DNA of 64,000 nt, taken from the NCBI GenBank assembly GCA_000708835.1, contig DF236950.1:7508-71507 (forward strand), given 5' to 3'. The DNA is from Klebsormidium nitens (taxonomy: Eukaryota > Streptophyta > Klebsormidiophyceae > Klebsormidiales > Klebsormidiaceae). A program made the position numbers and the translations under genes. Below are positions 20,401-29,396 of this stretch, piece by piece (position 1 is the first letter of the stretch; each line of letters begins with the position of its first letter). The notes under the pieces are model-generated. The model made no database searches and had not been told where the DNA came from. It saw only the letters and a list, made by a program, of their open reading frames with translations.

Positions 20401-22074
20401 GGAGGCATGATGAACAAGACACTGCACGTGGACTATCAGCAACCTTATCCACATTCGTTTACACACTCCGCAGCGATTTGAAAGGAATCCTATTCTGTAC
20501 CAGGTGTTTGTTATAAAAATAGCTAGCTCTGAAACGGGCGTGACCAGCTACAGGCCCCTTACAAACGCCAACACGTTATGCCAACAACCTATCCTAGTAT
20601 CACAGCCAGGATGCGACGCTGGGAGAACACAGAATAGCAGAACGACGAATACTTAAGCATTAACTTGCGCACAGTTCATGCTGGCAATAACCCTAAGGAC
20701 ACCCCTTTACAAGATATCACAAAAACACGAGAACATCAGTGGGCAATGGTATCACAGGCAGCATGCCACGCTTCAGACTACAAACAGCCAGTATGCAGAC
20801 TATCTGAAGGTATAAGAAGGACATGACAACCTCAACAATCAAAAGCGTCACAGGCAGCATGCGACGTTCATACAAAGACCATCCCTTTGTACCCCTTTGC
20901 AGTCCCCATCTCAAGTCTCAAATGAAGTAGAGAACCTCAGTTAAGTCCACAGCATCTCATGCAGTTTGCGACGCTTCTAAACTCAAGCAACATAAAAAAT
21001 CTACTAAAATGTTATCTAATCTATCAAACCTACCTCTTCAGCATTCAGGCCCTTTGCCTCTTCACCCCCCTTCCCCTCCTTGAATTCCTGAGCCAGCTTC
21101 CTGATGTACTCCATCCTCTCAGGGTTGATCTTCCCTGACGGTCCGAAGAAATCTCCAGAGCCCACCGCCCCAGTTGGTGCCTCCTTCTCCCCTCCGTCAG
21201 CAGCCTCTGACTTGCCTGCGGCATCCCCCTTCCCTGACGTTCCCGCCTTCTTTGCACCCCCCTTCTCTGGGGGCTTGGCAATAGGAGGTGTCTCCTTGGG
21301 TGGTGCCTTGTCTTGCTCCGCACCCCCCCCCACCTCTTCCCTCATCTCTGCTGAAACTTCCCCACTTTTCCGCTCTTGCGCTGCGCTAACCTCGCTTCTC
21401 TTCTTCTCGATATCAACTGCGGAGGACTCCACCCCTTCAAGGCTTGACCTTCCTTGCAGCCCCTCCACCTGAACCTCAGGCGGTTCCTTAGTTACCCCTT
21501 CTCCGGTTCCCTCCGCCTCCGCCTTGTCTTCCTTCTTCCCTAACTCAGGATCGTGCGCCTTTTGGGTCGCGCCCGTTACCGCATCTAAGGCCGACAGCTC
21601 ACTGACCGCGGGCGGGTTTTTAGTCGGGGGGTTTTCAGGGTTTACCCCCGAAACGTCAGCGGCCGCCCCGCCCCCCACTTCCGTCGGCGCGCTCGCGACT
21701 TCGAGCCGCGCGCCCGCTCCACTATCCAAAACCTCCAGGCCAACCGGCTGATCTTCGGCGGCGATTCCGGCGGCCGCGCGGTCACCGGAACCGCCTTCTG
21801 CGGCGGCCGCCTCCGCTCGCTGCTCGCCTACCCCACCCTCGAAATTTGACTCCGCTTCTGCCACCACCGAGGGCATTGCAGCAGGGTTAACTTCCGAGAC
21901 TCCTTTCCCGCCTTCCGCATGAGCGGATTCCGCTTCTTCGTTGCCCCTATCCCCCCGCTTCAGCTTGGACCTGGGCTTCCTCGTTCCTAGCGGCAAGTCC
22001 TCAGGGTCAACCTGTGCAGCTTCCCGCTTTGGCTTCTTTCCACGCCCCATACTCGTTTCGCTTCGGTTGTTCAC
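14447..22074 (-). CDS. Large ParB/sulfiredoxin-motif protein, nine exons, transposon cargo (one frameshift)
   Basis: Exons run 22074-21034, 20267-19753, 19435-19183, 18727-18609, 18368-17739, 17232-16366, 16025-15867, 15730-15668 and 15349-14447. All introns are GT-AG and phases agree if one lost base near 16987 is allowed, giving about 1,516 aa. Exon 1 is a Glu/Ala/Lys-rich, probably disordered 347 residues. Across the exon 2/3 junction the protein reads VVGRWLFLVDGNSRLEGYKR, the strand-D-G-x-x-R-helix signature of the ParB/Srx fold, followed by a charged helix ending in an NIEFNSKKTVAQEV segment like ParB's N-x-x-R helix. Exons 5-8 look globular but unfamiliar. The last exon starts with GSAVAVVLGEENGYTTAALL and ends in a ~200-residue Lys/Ala/Gly/Glu tail. 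ParB-fold domains bind DNA sites, hydrolyse CTP or occur fused to DNA methylases; which applies here is unknown. An alternative short last exon (15602-15576, ending in a run of Asp) is also in phase. Confidence 0.6.
19006..19170. repeat. Three tandem ~60-bp repeats, each with one palindrome
   Basis: Three direct copies lie at periods of 60 and 59 bp inside intron 3 of the ParB-motif gene. Each contains AAATTC or AATTCC, AAAGGTTGAAGAAGCACA and the palindrome (GCATCGCATCCTGCCTGCG with variants). The copies differ at only a few positions, so this amplification is recent compared with the other palindromes. Confidence 0.9.
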
Positions 22075-23151
22075 GACACTATCCGGGATAGAACTTCTTG
22101 GCCCTGGGCCGCTTCGCAGGTTCTTTCCAAACGGTGAAGTACGTGTCGAGACTGTCTCACTCTCTGCTGTGGTATTCTGAGAATCCTGGTCTGTTTTTTT
22201 TTAGCGAGTGATCCTAATTACAAGCCCACTCCGAGAGGCCATACAACCAACAGGCGTCGCAGGCAGCAGGTGACACTAGCTTAGCTAAACCCCAGATGCA
22301 ACGATCGCCTCTGAGCGTCGCACCCCGGATGCGACGTTTTGAGAAACTTTGAGGAGCTCACGAACGACAGCAAGAGAGAAGCGTCCTAGGCAGGATGCGG
22401 CACTAACCTACGAAGCCAGCTGCACAGAGGTTTCAGACAAAGGCGTCACAGGCTGTGTGCGATGCTTTTACCTCTAATGCATTGAAAGCAGTTTGAGCTC
22501 GCATCTAGGCATTCGCTTGCAGCCCACAAGAAAGCATCGTTTTCATAAACGATACTTTGCTGAAACGGCCGTATTCTCCGGCGGCGCCCTGAAAACCAAC
22601 TTCAAAAGTTGGGAAAAAGGACAAATGACGCTTTTCTGAAACCTTTGAAGCATGACGCTAAATGTGACGCTAAAGCGGAGCAACTTTTGCGAGATCAATT
22701 TGTTATCCGTGACTACTTTAGCGTCACACTTTACGGCTGCCTCGCGGCTTATATGATTTTCTTACATTTGTTGTTTCCACCGACAGCCGCAAAATCCAGT
22801 CGGGTGCTTGACTAATGATGTTCAGGATGCGTTTTTTCTAACCATATATTACTACATTATTCTACTGACATGCAAGTTGGCGCATGCACGTGTTTCAAGC
22901 GAACATGACCAATCAGAATGGTGCAAAAGGATGGGCACATCCTTACCAGCCAATCGGAGCATCTAAGGATGTTCGCGCGTCCAATCACATTCGAGCAACC
23001 ACGCAGGGGTGCTCGTGCTTGCTGCTGCGATCATAGAATTCCGCGAATGTCACAAACCCTCGGCGCCCATCTCGCTCATTCGTAGGTTTGTAGGTTCGAC
23101 GATCGGGGCGCTTCTCGGCAGTTTCCGCACGTGTGCTGACGTCAGCACGCA
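22075..23151. promoter_or_regulatory. Divergent promoter region between the ParB-motif gene and the transposase
   Basis: The 1.1 kb between the two start codons contains four palindrome copies in the half next to the ParB-motif gene (22254, 22315, 22381 and 22443). Next to the transposase start lies a perfect 16-bp palindrome, GTGCTGACGTCAGCAC, at 23133-23148, ending 3 bp before the proposed ATG. A ~150-bp part at 22590-22760 has repeated GACGCT/AGCGTCA words. Regulation by element-encoded or host DNA-binding proteins is plausible but only inferred. Confidence 0.45.
23133..23148. promoter_or_regulatory. Perfect 16-bp ACGT-core palindrome before the transposase start
   Basis: GTGCTGACGTCAGCAC is perfectly self-complementary and sits three bases upstream of the proposed transposase ATG. 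Its 14-bp core is identical to the palindrome in the left TIR. Confidence 0.5.
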
Positions 23152-26100
23152 ATGGCATCAGGTAAGTTGCAGCATCGCATGTCGCCTACGATACTGTGCT
23201 CTGAGAGCTACTGTTAACTGTGACCACCTGCGAAGTTGCTGTCAGACAGCTTGGATCGGATCTTTTGACGAAGCATCGCATGCAACATGCGATGCTACGA
23301 GATAGACGGTGCTACAAACTACAGATTCATATGGTAAAGCTGAGCCCCGTACAGTAAGTCACGTACCAGTAGTTACTGAACTATTCTTTGCCCGAACTGT
23401 GTGCAGCTCTCACCGCGTTCAAGCCGCCACGGCAAGGACTGACAGTTGGTAGTCGGCTTTCCGGGGACGGGAAGCAGGCAACTCAGCGGGCCGATCACGG
23501 CCAGCGTTCAGGTGAATGAACACATTAACAGCTACTTTGAATCTAAAATTTATTGTTTATTGTTCAGGGGGTATTTGTTTTCGTTTCAATTTGTTGTCAC
23601 GATTTGGGGTAGCAAAAGTGCACTTCTTGCTTTCGTTTTAAAGGGCTCCGTATTGCTCATTGTCATCTTGAATCTTTTGACTCCTTTGATTGTTTCGTAA
23701 AAGGTCCTTGACTATAATGAACATTTCGACTTCTTCCGTTATTGATTTAAGGGTTAAAATAGAGAAGTGTTTTGAAGTTAGATTCTAATTTTGGTTGGTT
23801 GATTCAAACGAGAAATCTCACTATACCAAGCTTTGTAGTTCGAAGAATTAAAAGGATGTTGGGCTTGATACTATTTCTTAGTTTATCAATATTAAATTGT
23901 TTGAACTAGCAAGCACGAGGATTCAGCCAGGAATACAGAGACATTTACCGTTTTACCTTGTCCGTAGCAATTATGTTAAGCTAATTTTGGTGCTGTGCCA
24001 AGCAGGATCCGAAGGAAATGGCGGGGCACGTACCGGTGGTGCCTCGCCATCGAGGACGCATTCGGACTCCGAGTTGCCCCGCAATCCAACGGCGCAATCC
24101 AAGGAGATGCCAATGGTGGAGATCACCAGCGATAACGGCAAGGTGTACTCCACCATTTGCGACGGCGATGAGGCGATCGTCTTCGAGCGGACGCTAAAAT
24201 CCAAGTTTCACGACGNNNNNNNNNNNNNNNNNNNNNNNNNNNNNNNNNNNNNNNNNNNNNNNNNNNNNNNNNNNNNNNNNNNNNNNNNNNNNNNNNNNNN
24301 NNNNNNNNNNNNNNNNNNNNNNNNNNNNNNNNNNNNNNNNNNNNNNNNNNNNNNNNNNNNNNNNNNNNNNNNNNNNNNNNNNNNNNNNNNNNNNNNNNNN
24401 NNNNNNNNNNNNNNNNNNNNNNNNNNNNNNNNNNNNNNNNNNNNNNNNNNNNNNNNNNNNNNNNNNNNNNNNNNNNNNNNNNNNNNNNNNNNNNNNNNNN
24501 NNNNNNNNNNNNNNNNNNNNNNNNNNNNNNNNNNNNNNNNNNNNNNNNNNNNNNNNNNNNNNNNNNNNNNNNNNNNNNNNNNNNNNNNNNNNNNNNNNNN
24601 NNNNNNNNNNNNNNNCAGCCATTCCCGGTTTGGCTGTACAACCATTTGTTGAAAACTTTCTCTCGGACATTGACACGTCACAGGAAATCTGAAAAACATT
24701 GTCGTCGACTACAGTTGTTTGTGATGATTGGATGAACACATTGAGATACCCAAAGTGATTGCATGCTTTTATTCTAGACTTGGGTATCATCGTAAAATTT
24801 ATTTGTTTACGGGTCCGATTGTTGGACGTTTGTTTTGATCCATCAAAAACACAACTCGTACATTAACCAGGCATATTTGTTTTTTTATACAGTCTAGTAA
24901 AAAGCGTGCAGCCGCTCGCTCGGATGGACAAAATAAGGAGGACTATGGCGAAGGGCCGGGTTCTAGCCGGGGCAAACACGAGGAGCAAGTACGCGGGTCT
25001 AGATATTGCAAAGAAGTTGGGGTTTCCCTTCGTACACAAGCTTTTCCTCGCGGAACAGCAGTTGCAGCCGACGTCGGAGGTCCCGATGGTGTTCATGATG
25101 ACCGTACAAGGCCGGGGGTCAGGCCTGCACGTCGCTAGAGAGATGAGCGTTCCGGGGAGCGACTTGTACTTTAGCACAGCTTATATAGACGCCCAAAAGG
25201 TCACCGCGGAAGACGAGGTGTTGACGCGGATAAGCACGTACTCCCACGTTCAGAGGAGGATGCTAACGATCGCTTCGGCGCTGATAGAGTCGGAGAGCAA
25301 GAAGAACATGGTTGCGTTCATGAAGGAGCTGAAAAAGATCTGCCTAACCGGCTGGCCTGCGGGAGGGCAAGATGGGGAGGGTTTCTGGGAGGCAATCGCG
25401 CCATTCGCGCTGGATTTTTGGAGGTTGTGCTCCGACGCTGCGGAGGGGCCTGCGGCAGCGTACAGGGCGGTGGTCTCTAGCGGGGAGGGTCGGGGGGCGC
25501 TCGTCCAATGCGAGATGCACTTTAAAAAGGACCTGAGGAATGCGGAGCACAACCTGCCGGAGGACTTGCGAGGTCACCACAGGTCCTTGGTGAGGATGTG
25601 GTTGGTGTCCGAGACGGACGAGCAGTGGAAGTCGAGGTTCCACGCTCTGCTGGACTGGTACGAAGCAAAGTTACAGAACAACAAAACGGCGAAAAGAAAA
25701 ATGTGCAACTGGGCGGCGTTCTGGAGATTCAAGTAAGAACGATTTAGACAGCGGCTTATTCCCATAGTATACTAAACGATCTGTGTTTGTTGTCAAGCAG
25801 TCATCGGGCTATTGTGTCAGACGAACGTTTGTTTATAGAGATGTTTCTGTGCTCTTGAAAGGTAGACAGAATGTTGTATGACCTGACTTGCAGGATCCGA
25901 CTGTTTGAATGAGCAAAAATACCCAAGAAAATTGTGCGTTTTTGATACGCTGAGGTTTTCAAGAGTCTCTGTCCAACACTGAATATTATGACTCCGAGCT
26001 GGCAGGATGCAAGGAGCGTCGCATGTTGAGTGCGATGCTTGTGATATGTTTGTCGTGTTGGGCGCTGACTTTGGTATTATTTTCGTAACTCAAACCTTCA

Positions 26101-28534
26101 GGTCCAAGGAGCTGAAGGCGTGGTCGATGCCTGAGAACGTGAAATTTTTGGAGGAGGAGTGGGTAGCAGTGAATCCGTCCGCTAATTTGGCCGAGATCGT
26201 GAACGCTATTTTCTGGTTCTTGGTGGGAGGGAAAGGGCCGTATCTACCAAGGGGGGAGGTGATTCTGAACGAGGGAACGGGCGGCGTGTTGCAAATCGCG
26301 CGAACAGTGGAATTTGAGGAGACGGGCTACACGGGGCAGGGCCCGACGCTAGAGGAATTGCGAGCGAGGGGTGAGGAGAGGAAAAAAAGCGTGGAAACGC
26401 AACGGGAGAACGCACGGCGGATGTCTGGAGCGGCCCTAGGAGATGTCGCGAGAGGGGCGGGTCTTGCGACCGGGACGGTTGGGGGTGGGGTGAGGAACGT
26501 GGTCTCAAAAACGGCGTGGGCGGCATCAAGTCCAGGATCCGCGGGGGTGGAAAGCACGCACAGACATGACCGGGTCTTAAAGGAAGTGGATAACAGAACG
26601 AGGGAGAAGGGAAAGGGGAAGCAATCTGGAGCAGAGGAGGGTGGAGAGGACGGAGGGGTCAAGGGCAGCAGGTATTACGAGGAGCTGGCGATTGGAATTT
26701 CGGAGGGGAAAAAACAGCTGGAGGATCTACCGCTGGAGGAGAAAGAGCGTGTAGTTGAACTGCAGAGGATGGCTGCTGCTGGAGCAGCCAAGGGGGCGGC
26801 GGGCGCGAGACCGCAACCAGCCGACACACCGGGCCCAAGTAATGCGAATACGCAGCAGACTGGGGAGCAGGCAAAAGAAGCAGCAGGCCCGAGTGCTCCT
26901 AGGAGGGAAGAAGAGCCACGAGTAGCGGAGGCAGCGGGGCCTAGACAAGGTGAATGGGAGGACGAGGACGAGGTGATGGGAGAGGGTGGAGAAAGAAGTA
27001 CTGAGGCGATAGGGGCGGCTGATGAGGCAGAAGAAGAGCTAATCCGGAGGAGAGCAGTAAAACGGCTGCAAGAGAAGAATTTGGGGAGAAAGGCGTCCTG
27101 GTCAGATGAGTTTGGAGCTGAGGGCTCGGAACGGGGGGGTGCGAAAGAAGGGGGTACGAAGACGGGGTCAGAGAGCGTGGCACTGCCTGGGGACGAGAAA
27201 TACGAGGAAGGAGAATGGGGGGTTTGTCGATTGAAGAAAGGTGATGGCTCAGGGTGCGTCGGGGTAAAAATCGGCGGGGGAAGATGCGAGACAACGAGCT
27301 TTGAAGCCCAGAGGTATCACGGAGCATCGGGGGTGTTGGTGTTGATGCGGTGAGTGCGTCGACTCAAGCTGTAGTACTGAGTTTCGGAAAGTCCTGCAGC
27401 GTACGTGGTACTCGACCGGTTGATTTGATCATATCGCTGTCATAGGGTCAGGATTAAAACATGTACTAGTCTCGAGCTTTCATTATTACTTGCAATTCGG
27501 TGTACTTGAATCTATCAGTGCCGAATCCTTGGCCACATGATTCTCGATAGCATCACATGCAGGATGCGATGCTTAAACGTATCAACTATTTTGTGCACAG
27601 CCAAGCGTTCCGCCACTTCGGCCTACAAAACAGGCAGGGAGAGTACGAGAACACGGGCATGAAATACATGTCTTACGCGAAGATGTGCATTGACGGCCCG
27701 TGCGACAGTCGCCAAGGAACCAACAAAAGTCTCGTGGACAAGACGACGCCGGAAAAGGGGAACGAGGTGGGGATTTTCGAGGGGACTCTCCTGAGTGACT
27801 CGGAGCTCGCATGGCTGCGACAAGCGGGGTGGAAAGTAAACCCGTTCTACATCATCAGCCTACAAAAGGTCCACTCGGAGCAAGTGACGTATAAGGGGCA
27901 GGTCAAGCAACGGGGAAAACCGCCCCGGAACGACGGGTTGAGCGACGTCGAGAACGAGTCGGAACGGCAGCGGCGGCAACGGGAGGAGGCTGCTGCGCGA
28001 CGAGCGGAGAGGGAATTGGAGAGAGAGAAGAAGGAGGTGGAGAAGGAGATGGGCAAACGGCCGAGCGAGCGTCCAGAGGGAAGGAAGGTGAAGAAAGTGG
28101 GAAGGGTGATCAGAGATATGGAAACGCGGCTGGAGCAGGCGCTGGAGATGGAAAGTACTGTGCACGTGGAGAAGTACGTGCAAAGGGAGTCGATTGAAGT
28201 TCTGGTCGAAGAAGCCTCAGCGCTGTTTTCGACGAGAATAGGAGGGAGGTACAGGGTTACGATAGACGCCGCCCCGAGGTGTGACGAGATTTGTCCGGAG
28301 TACGTGGAGATGAAGGAAAAGAAGTCGGGGAGCTGGGTCCACTGCAGACACGTGTACGCGGTGCTGCGGGTGGGACTGAGGCTGTTCGACTTCACTGACG
28401 GAGACGACACAGGGGTGCCGTTGATCCACCAGGCTACGTTTTCGGAAAAGGAGCTTAGATCGATTCTGTCACAGGGCCTAGACGTCAAAGCGATGGGGGG
28501 AGAATTAATGGAATACGCAACAGAAGAAGAGTAG
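23152..28534 (+). CDS. MULE-type transposase with SWIM zinc finger (interrupted by an assembly gap)
   Basis: The model has a 10-nt first coding exon (23152-23161, ATGGCATCAG), then 23407-23511, 24006 into the N gap, then 24912-25732, 26102-27349 and 27601-28534. Junction phases agree on each side of the gap, and the part after it encodes 1,000 aa. Catalytic residues fit MULE transposases: first Asp in STAYIDAQ (25188), second in RLCSDAAEG (25434), a C-x-x-H in QCEMHF (about 25509), and a Glu in SANLAEIVNA (26193) just after an intron. A ~380-residue Glu/Gly/Ala-rich insert follows. The last exon ends with a SWIM-like C-x3-C...C-x-H zinc finger (RCDEIC, then WVHCRHVYAVL). The enzyme would cut and rejoin the element's ends in the nucleus. 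Three introns carry the element's palindrome; intron 2 is AT-rich and lacks it. Confidence 0.75.
24216..24615. other. Assembly gap of exactly 400 N
   Basis: The sequence is unknown. The gap begins inside a transposase exon (frame open through KSKFHD) and ends in sequence that cannot be joined confidently. After it one frame reads AIPGLAVQPFVENFLSDIDT before a stop, and another stays open for about 36 codons. At least one splice donor, and probably the N-terminal DNA-binding part of the transposase, is hidden here. Confidence 0.95.
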
Positions 28535-29267
28535 TGCTAATGATGCTACGACCGCAGCTGGTCCTAATACCAGCATTTGTTTTTGGCAGTCTGTACATAA
28601 ACTGAACGGTGTATATGCATGAACTAGTGATGTGCCACTTGCTTGTAAGCAGTTGAATTGAAGGGAAGTTTGAATGTTTTCGATAACGCTCACTGATATC
28701 AAATGATACATGTATGTGTATGTGTGTTGCTTGTCAGCCTTAGGTATGTCAGTAAACCCAATGGAACACGCAAATGGATGAACGGACTAAGAGTCTGTAG
28801 AATGTCAGAAGTTGGTTGTCCTGCCAGTTGTCCTAAAAAGGCTCGCGCGCAGGCGACAAACTTAGCTGCCACCCGGCCGCCGCGACCGACCTTAAGGTGG
28901 AGGTACTGCGCTCATATGCAATATAAGTGTGGGTGAAAGTAACAGTAGTAACCAATGTACACATTAGCTATCTTTTAATCACCAGGGATACTTTATAAGG
29001 TTTTTTTCGCGGCGGTTACGGGAAAATGCAGTCACCCATTACAGGCGCTAAAATATACGGAAGAATTTACCGTATGGTCATAAGCATCGCATGGTGGATG
29101 CGATGCTTGAACAGCAATGCTAAACAAAAAGTCCGACACCATATGTCAACGAATCAATGATGCAACCACGGACGTAAGTACAATCTAAAGGTCCTAACCC
29201 TAAAACCCTAAATACATATTATGGACTTCAGCCGTATTCACCCGGCGATACATTTCGAATTTTCAGA
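28535..29267. other. 3' non-coding region of the transposase inside the element
   Basis: No exon is supported. It contains the last palindrome copy (29084-29106) and a telo-box-like run CCTAACCCTAAAACCCTAA at 29193-29211. A TTTTTTCGCGGCGG-like stretch at 28999 is followed by GTTACGGGAAAA. Confidence 0.5.
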
Positions 29268-29384
29268 AAGCTGCTGACGTCACTTTCGCGGCGACCACTG
29301 TCCGCTCGCGCCGGCCACACGTACGCTCACGGGCCCACGGTCGCGCTCATACGCTCATGACATAAAGCTCATACATAACATAGA
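29268..29384 (-). repeat. Right terminal inverted repeat
   Basis: Read as the reverse complement from 29383 inward, this end begins CTATGTTATGTATGAGC, continues CATGAGCGTATGAGCGCG and TGAGCGTACG, and reaches GGTCGCCGCGAAAGTGACG followed by TCAGCAG. The order and motifs match the left end with substitutions and small gaps. Confidence 0.65.
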
Positions 29385-29396
29385 CTCTTGTTCAAC
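29385..29396. repeat. Candidate target-site duplication, right copy
   Basis: CTCTTGTTCAAC is identical to 12734-12745 and lies immediately outside the right TIR. Confidence 0.75.

Larger units (their letters stand above)
15400..29106. repeat. Family of ~26 dispersed 22-23-bp imperfect palindromes, confined to the transposon
   Basis: Arms GCATCGCA and TGCGATGC (variants G/Y-R-T-C-R-C-A) are separated by a 7-nt spacer, often GGCAGGA or TGCAGGA. Copies start near 15400, 15504, 15619, 15784, 17266, 17365, 17557, 18744, 18911, 19026, 19086, 19145, 20346, 20597, 20749, 20845, 20952, 22254, 22315, 22381, 22443, 23172, 23273, 26016, 27550 and 29084. All lie in inferred introns or non-coding DNA, none in an exon. 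Introns 1, 3, 5, 7 and 8 of the ParB-motif gene and three of the transposase introns each hold one or more. Each could form an 8-bp-stem hairpin in RNA or be a binding site for a dimeric protein. Confidence 0.85.
12746..29384. mobile_element. 16.6-kb composite Mutator-like (MULE) DNA transposon with cargo genes
   Basis: Both ends carry degenerate inverted repeats sharing ATGAGC, CATGAGCGT and TGAGCGC motifs, and a 12-bp direct repeat flanks the whole unit. Inside are a MULE-type transposase (plus strand, right half), an OTU-like protease and a large ParB-motif protein (both minus strand, left half). The transposase and the ParB-motif gene start 1.1 kb apart and are transcribed divergently from 22,075-23,151. 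About 26 copies of a 22-23-bp palindrome occur only inside these borders. MULEs move by cut-and-paste through an RNase H-fold transposase, and plant members often carry captured genes. Age is hard to judge: the coding frames are mostly intact, but the TIRs are diverged and one cargo gene has a frameshift. Confidence 0.8.

Noticed and set aside
21104-21751. Plus-strand frames opposite the first exon of the ParB-motif gene
   Set aside because: They are Pro/Ser-rich antisense shadows without start context or splice signals, and disagree with the consistent minus-strand exon chain.
15400-29106. CRISPR-like array
   Set aside because: The repeats are short palindromes at irregular distances of 60 bp to several kb, with coding exons and introns between them and no Cas genes, in a eukaryotic context.
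29193-29211. Interstitial telomere
   Set aside because: Only two or three CCCTAA words occur, which is a telo-box-sized motif rather than a telomere tract.
12761-29372. Transposon borders at ATGAGC motifs (12761 and 29372)
   Set aside because: With those borders no flanking duplication is found. Extending outward to 12746 and 29384 gives further TIR similarity and the 12-bp direct repeat.
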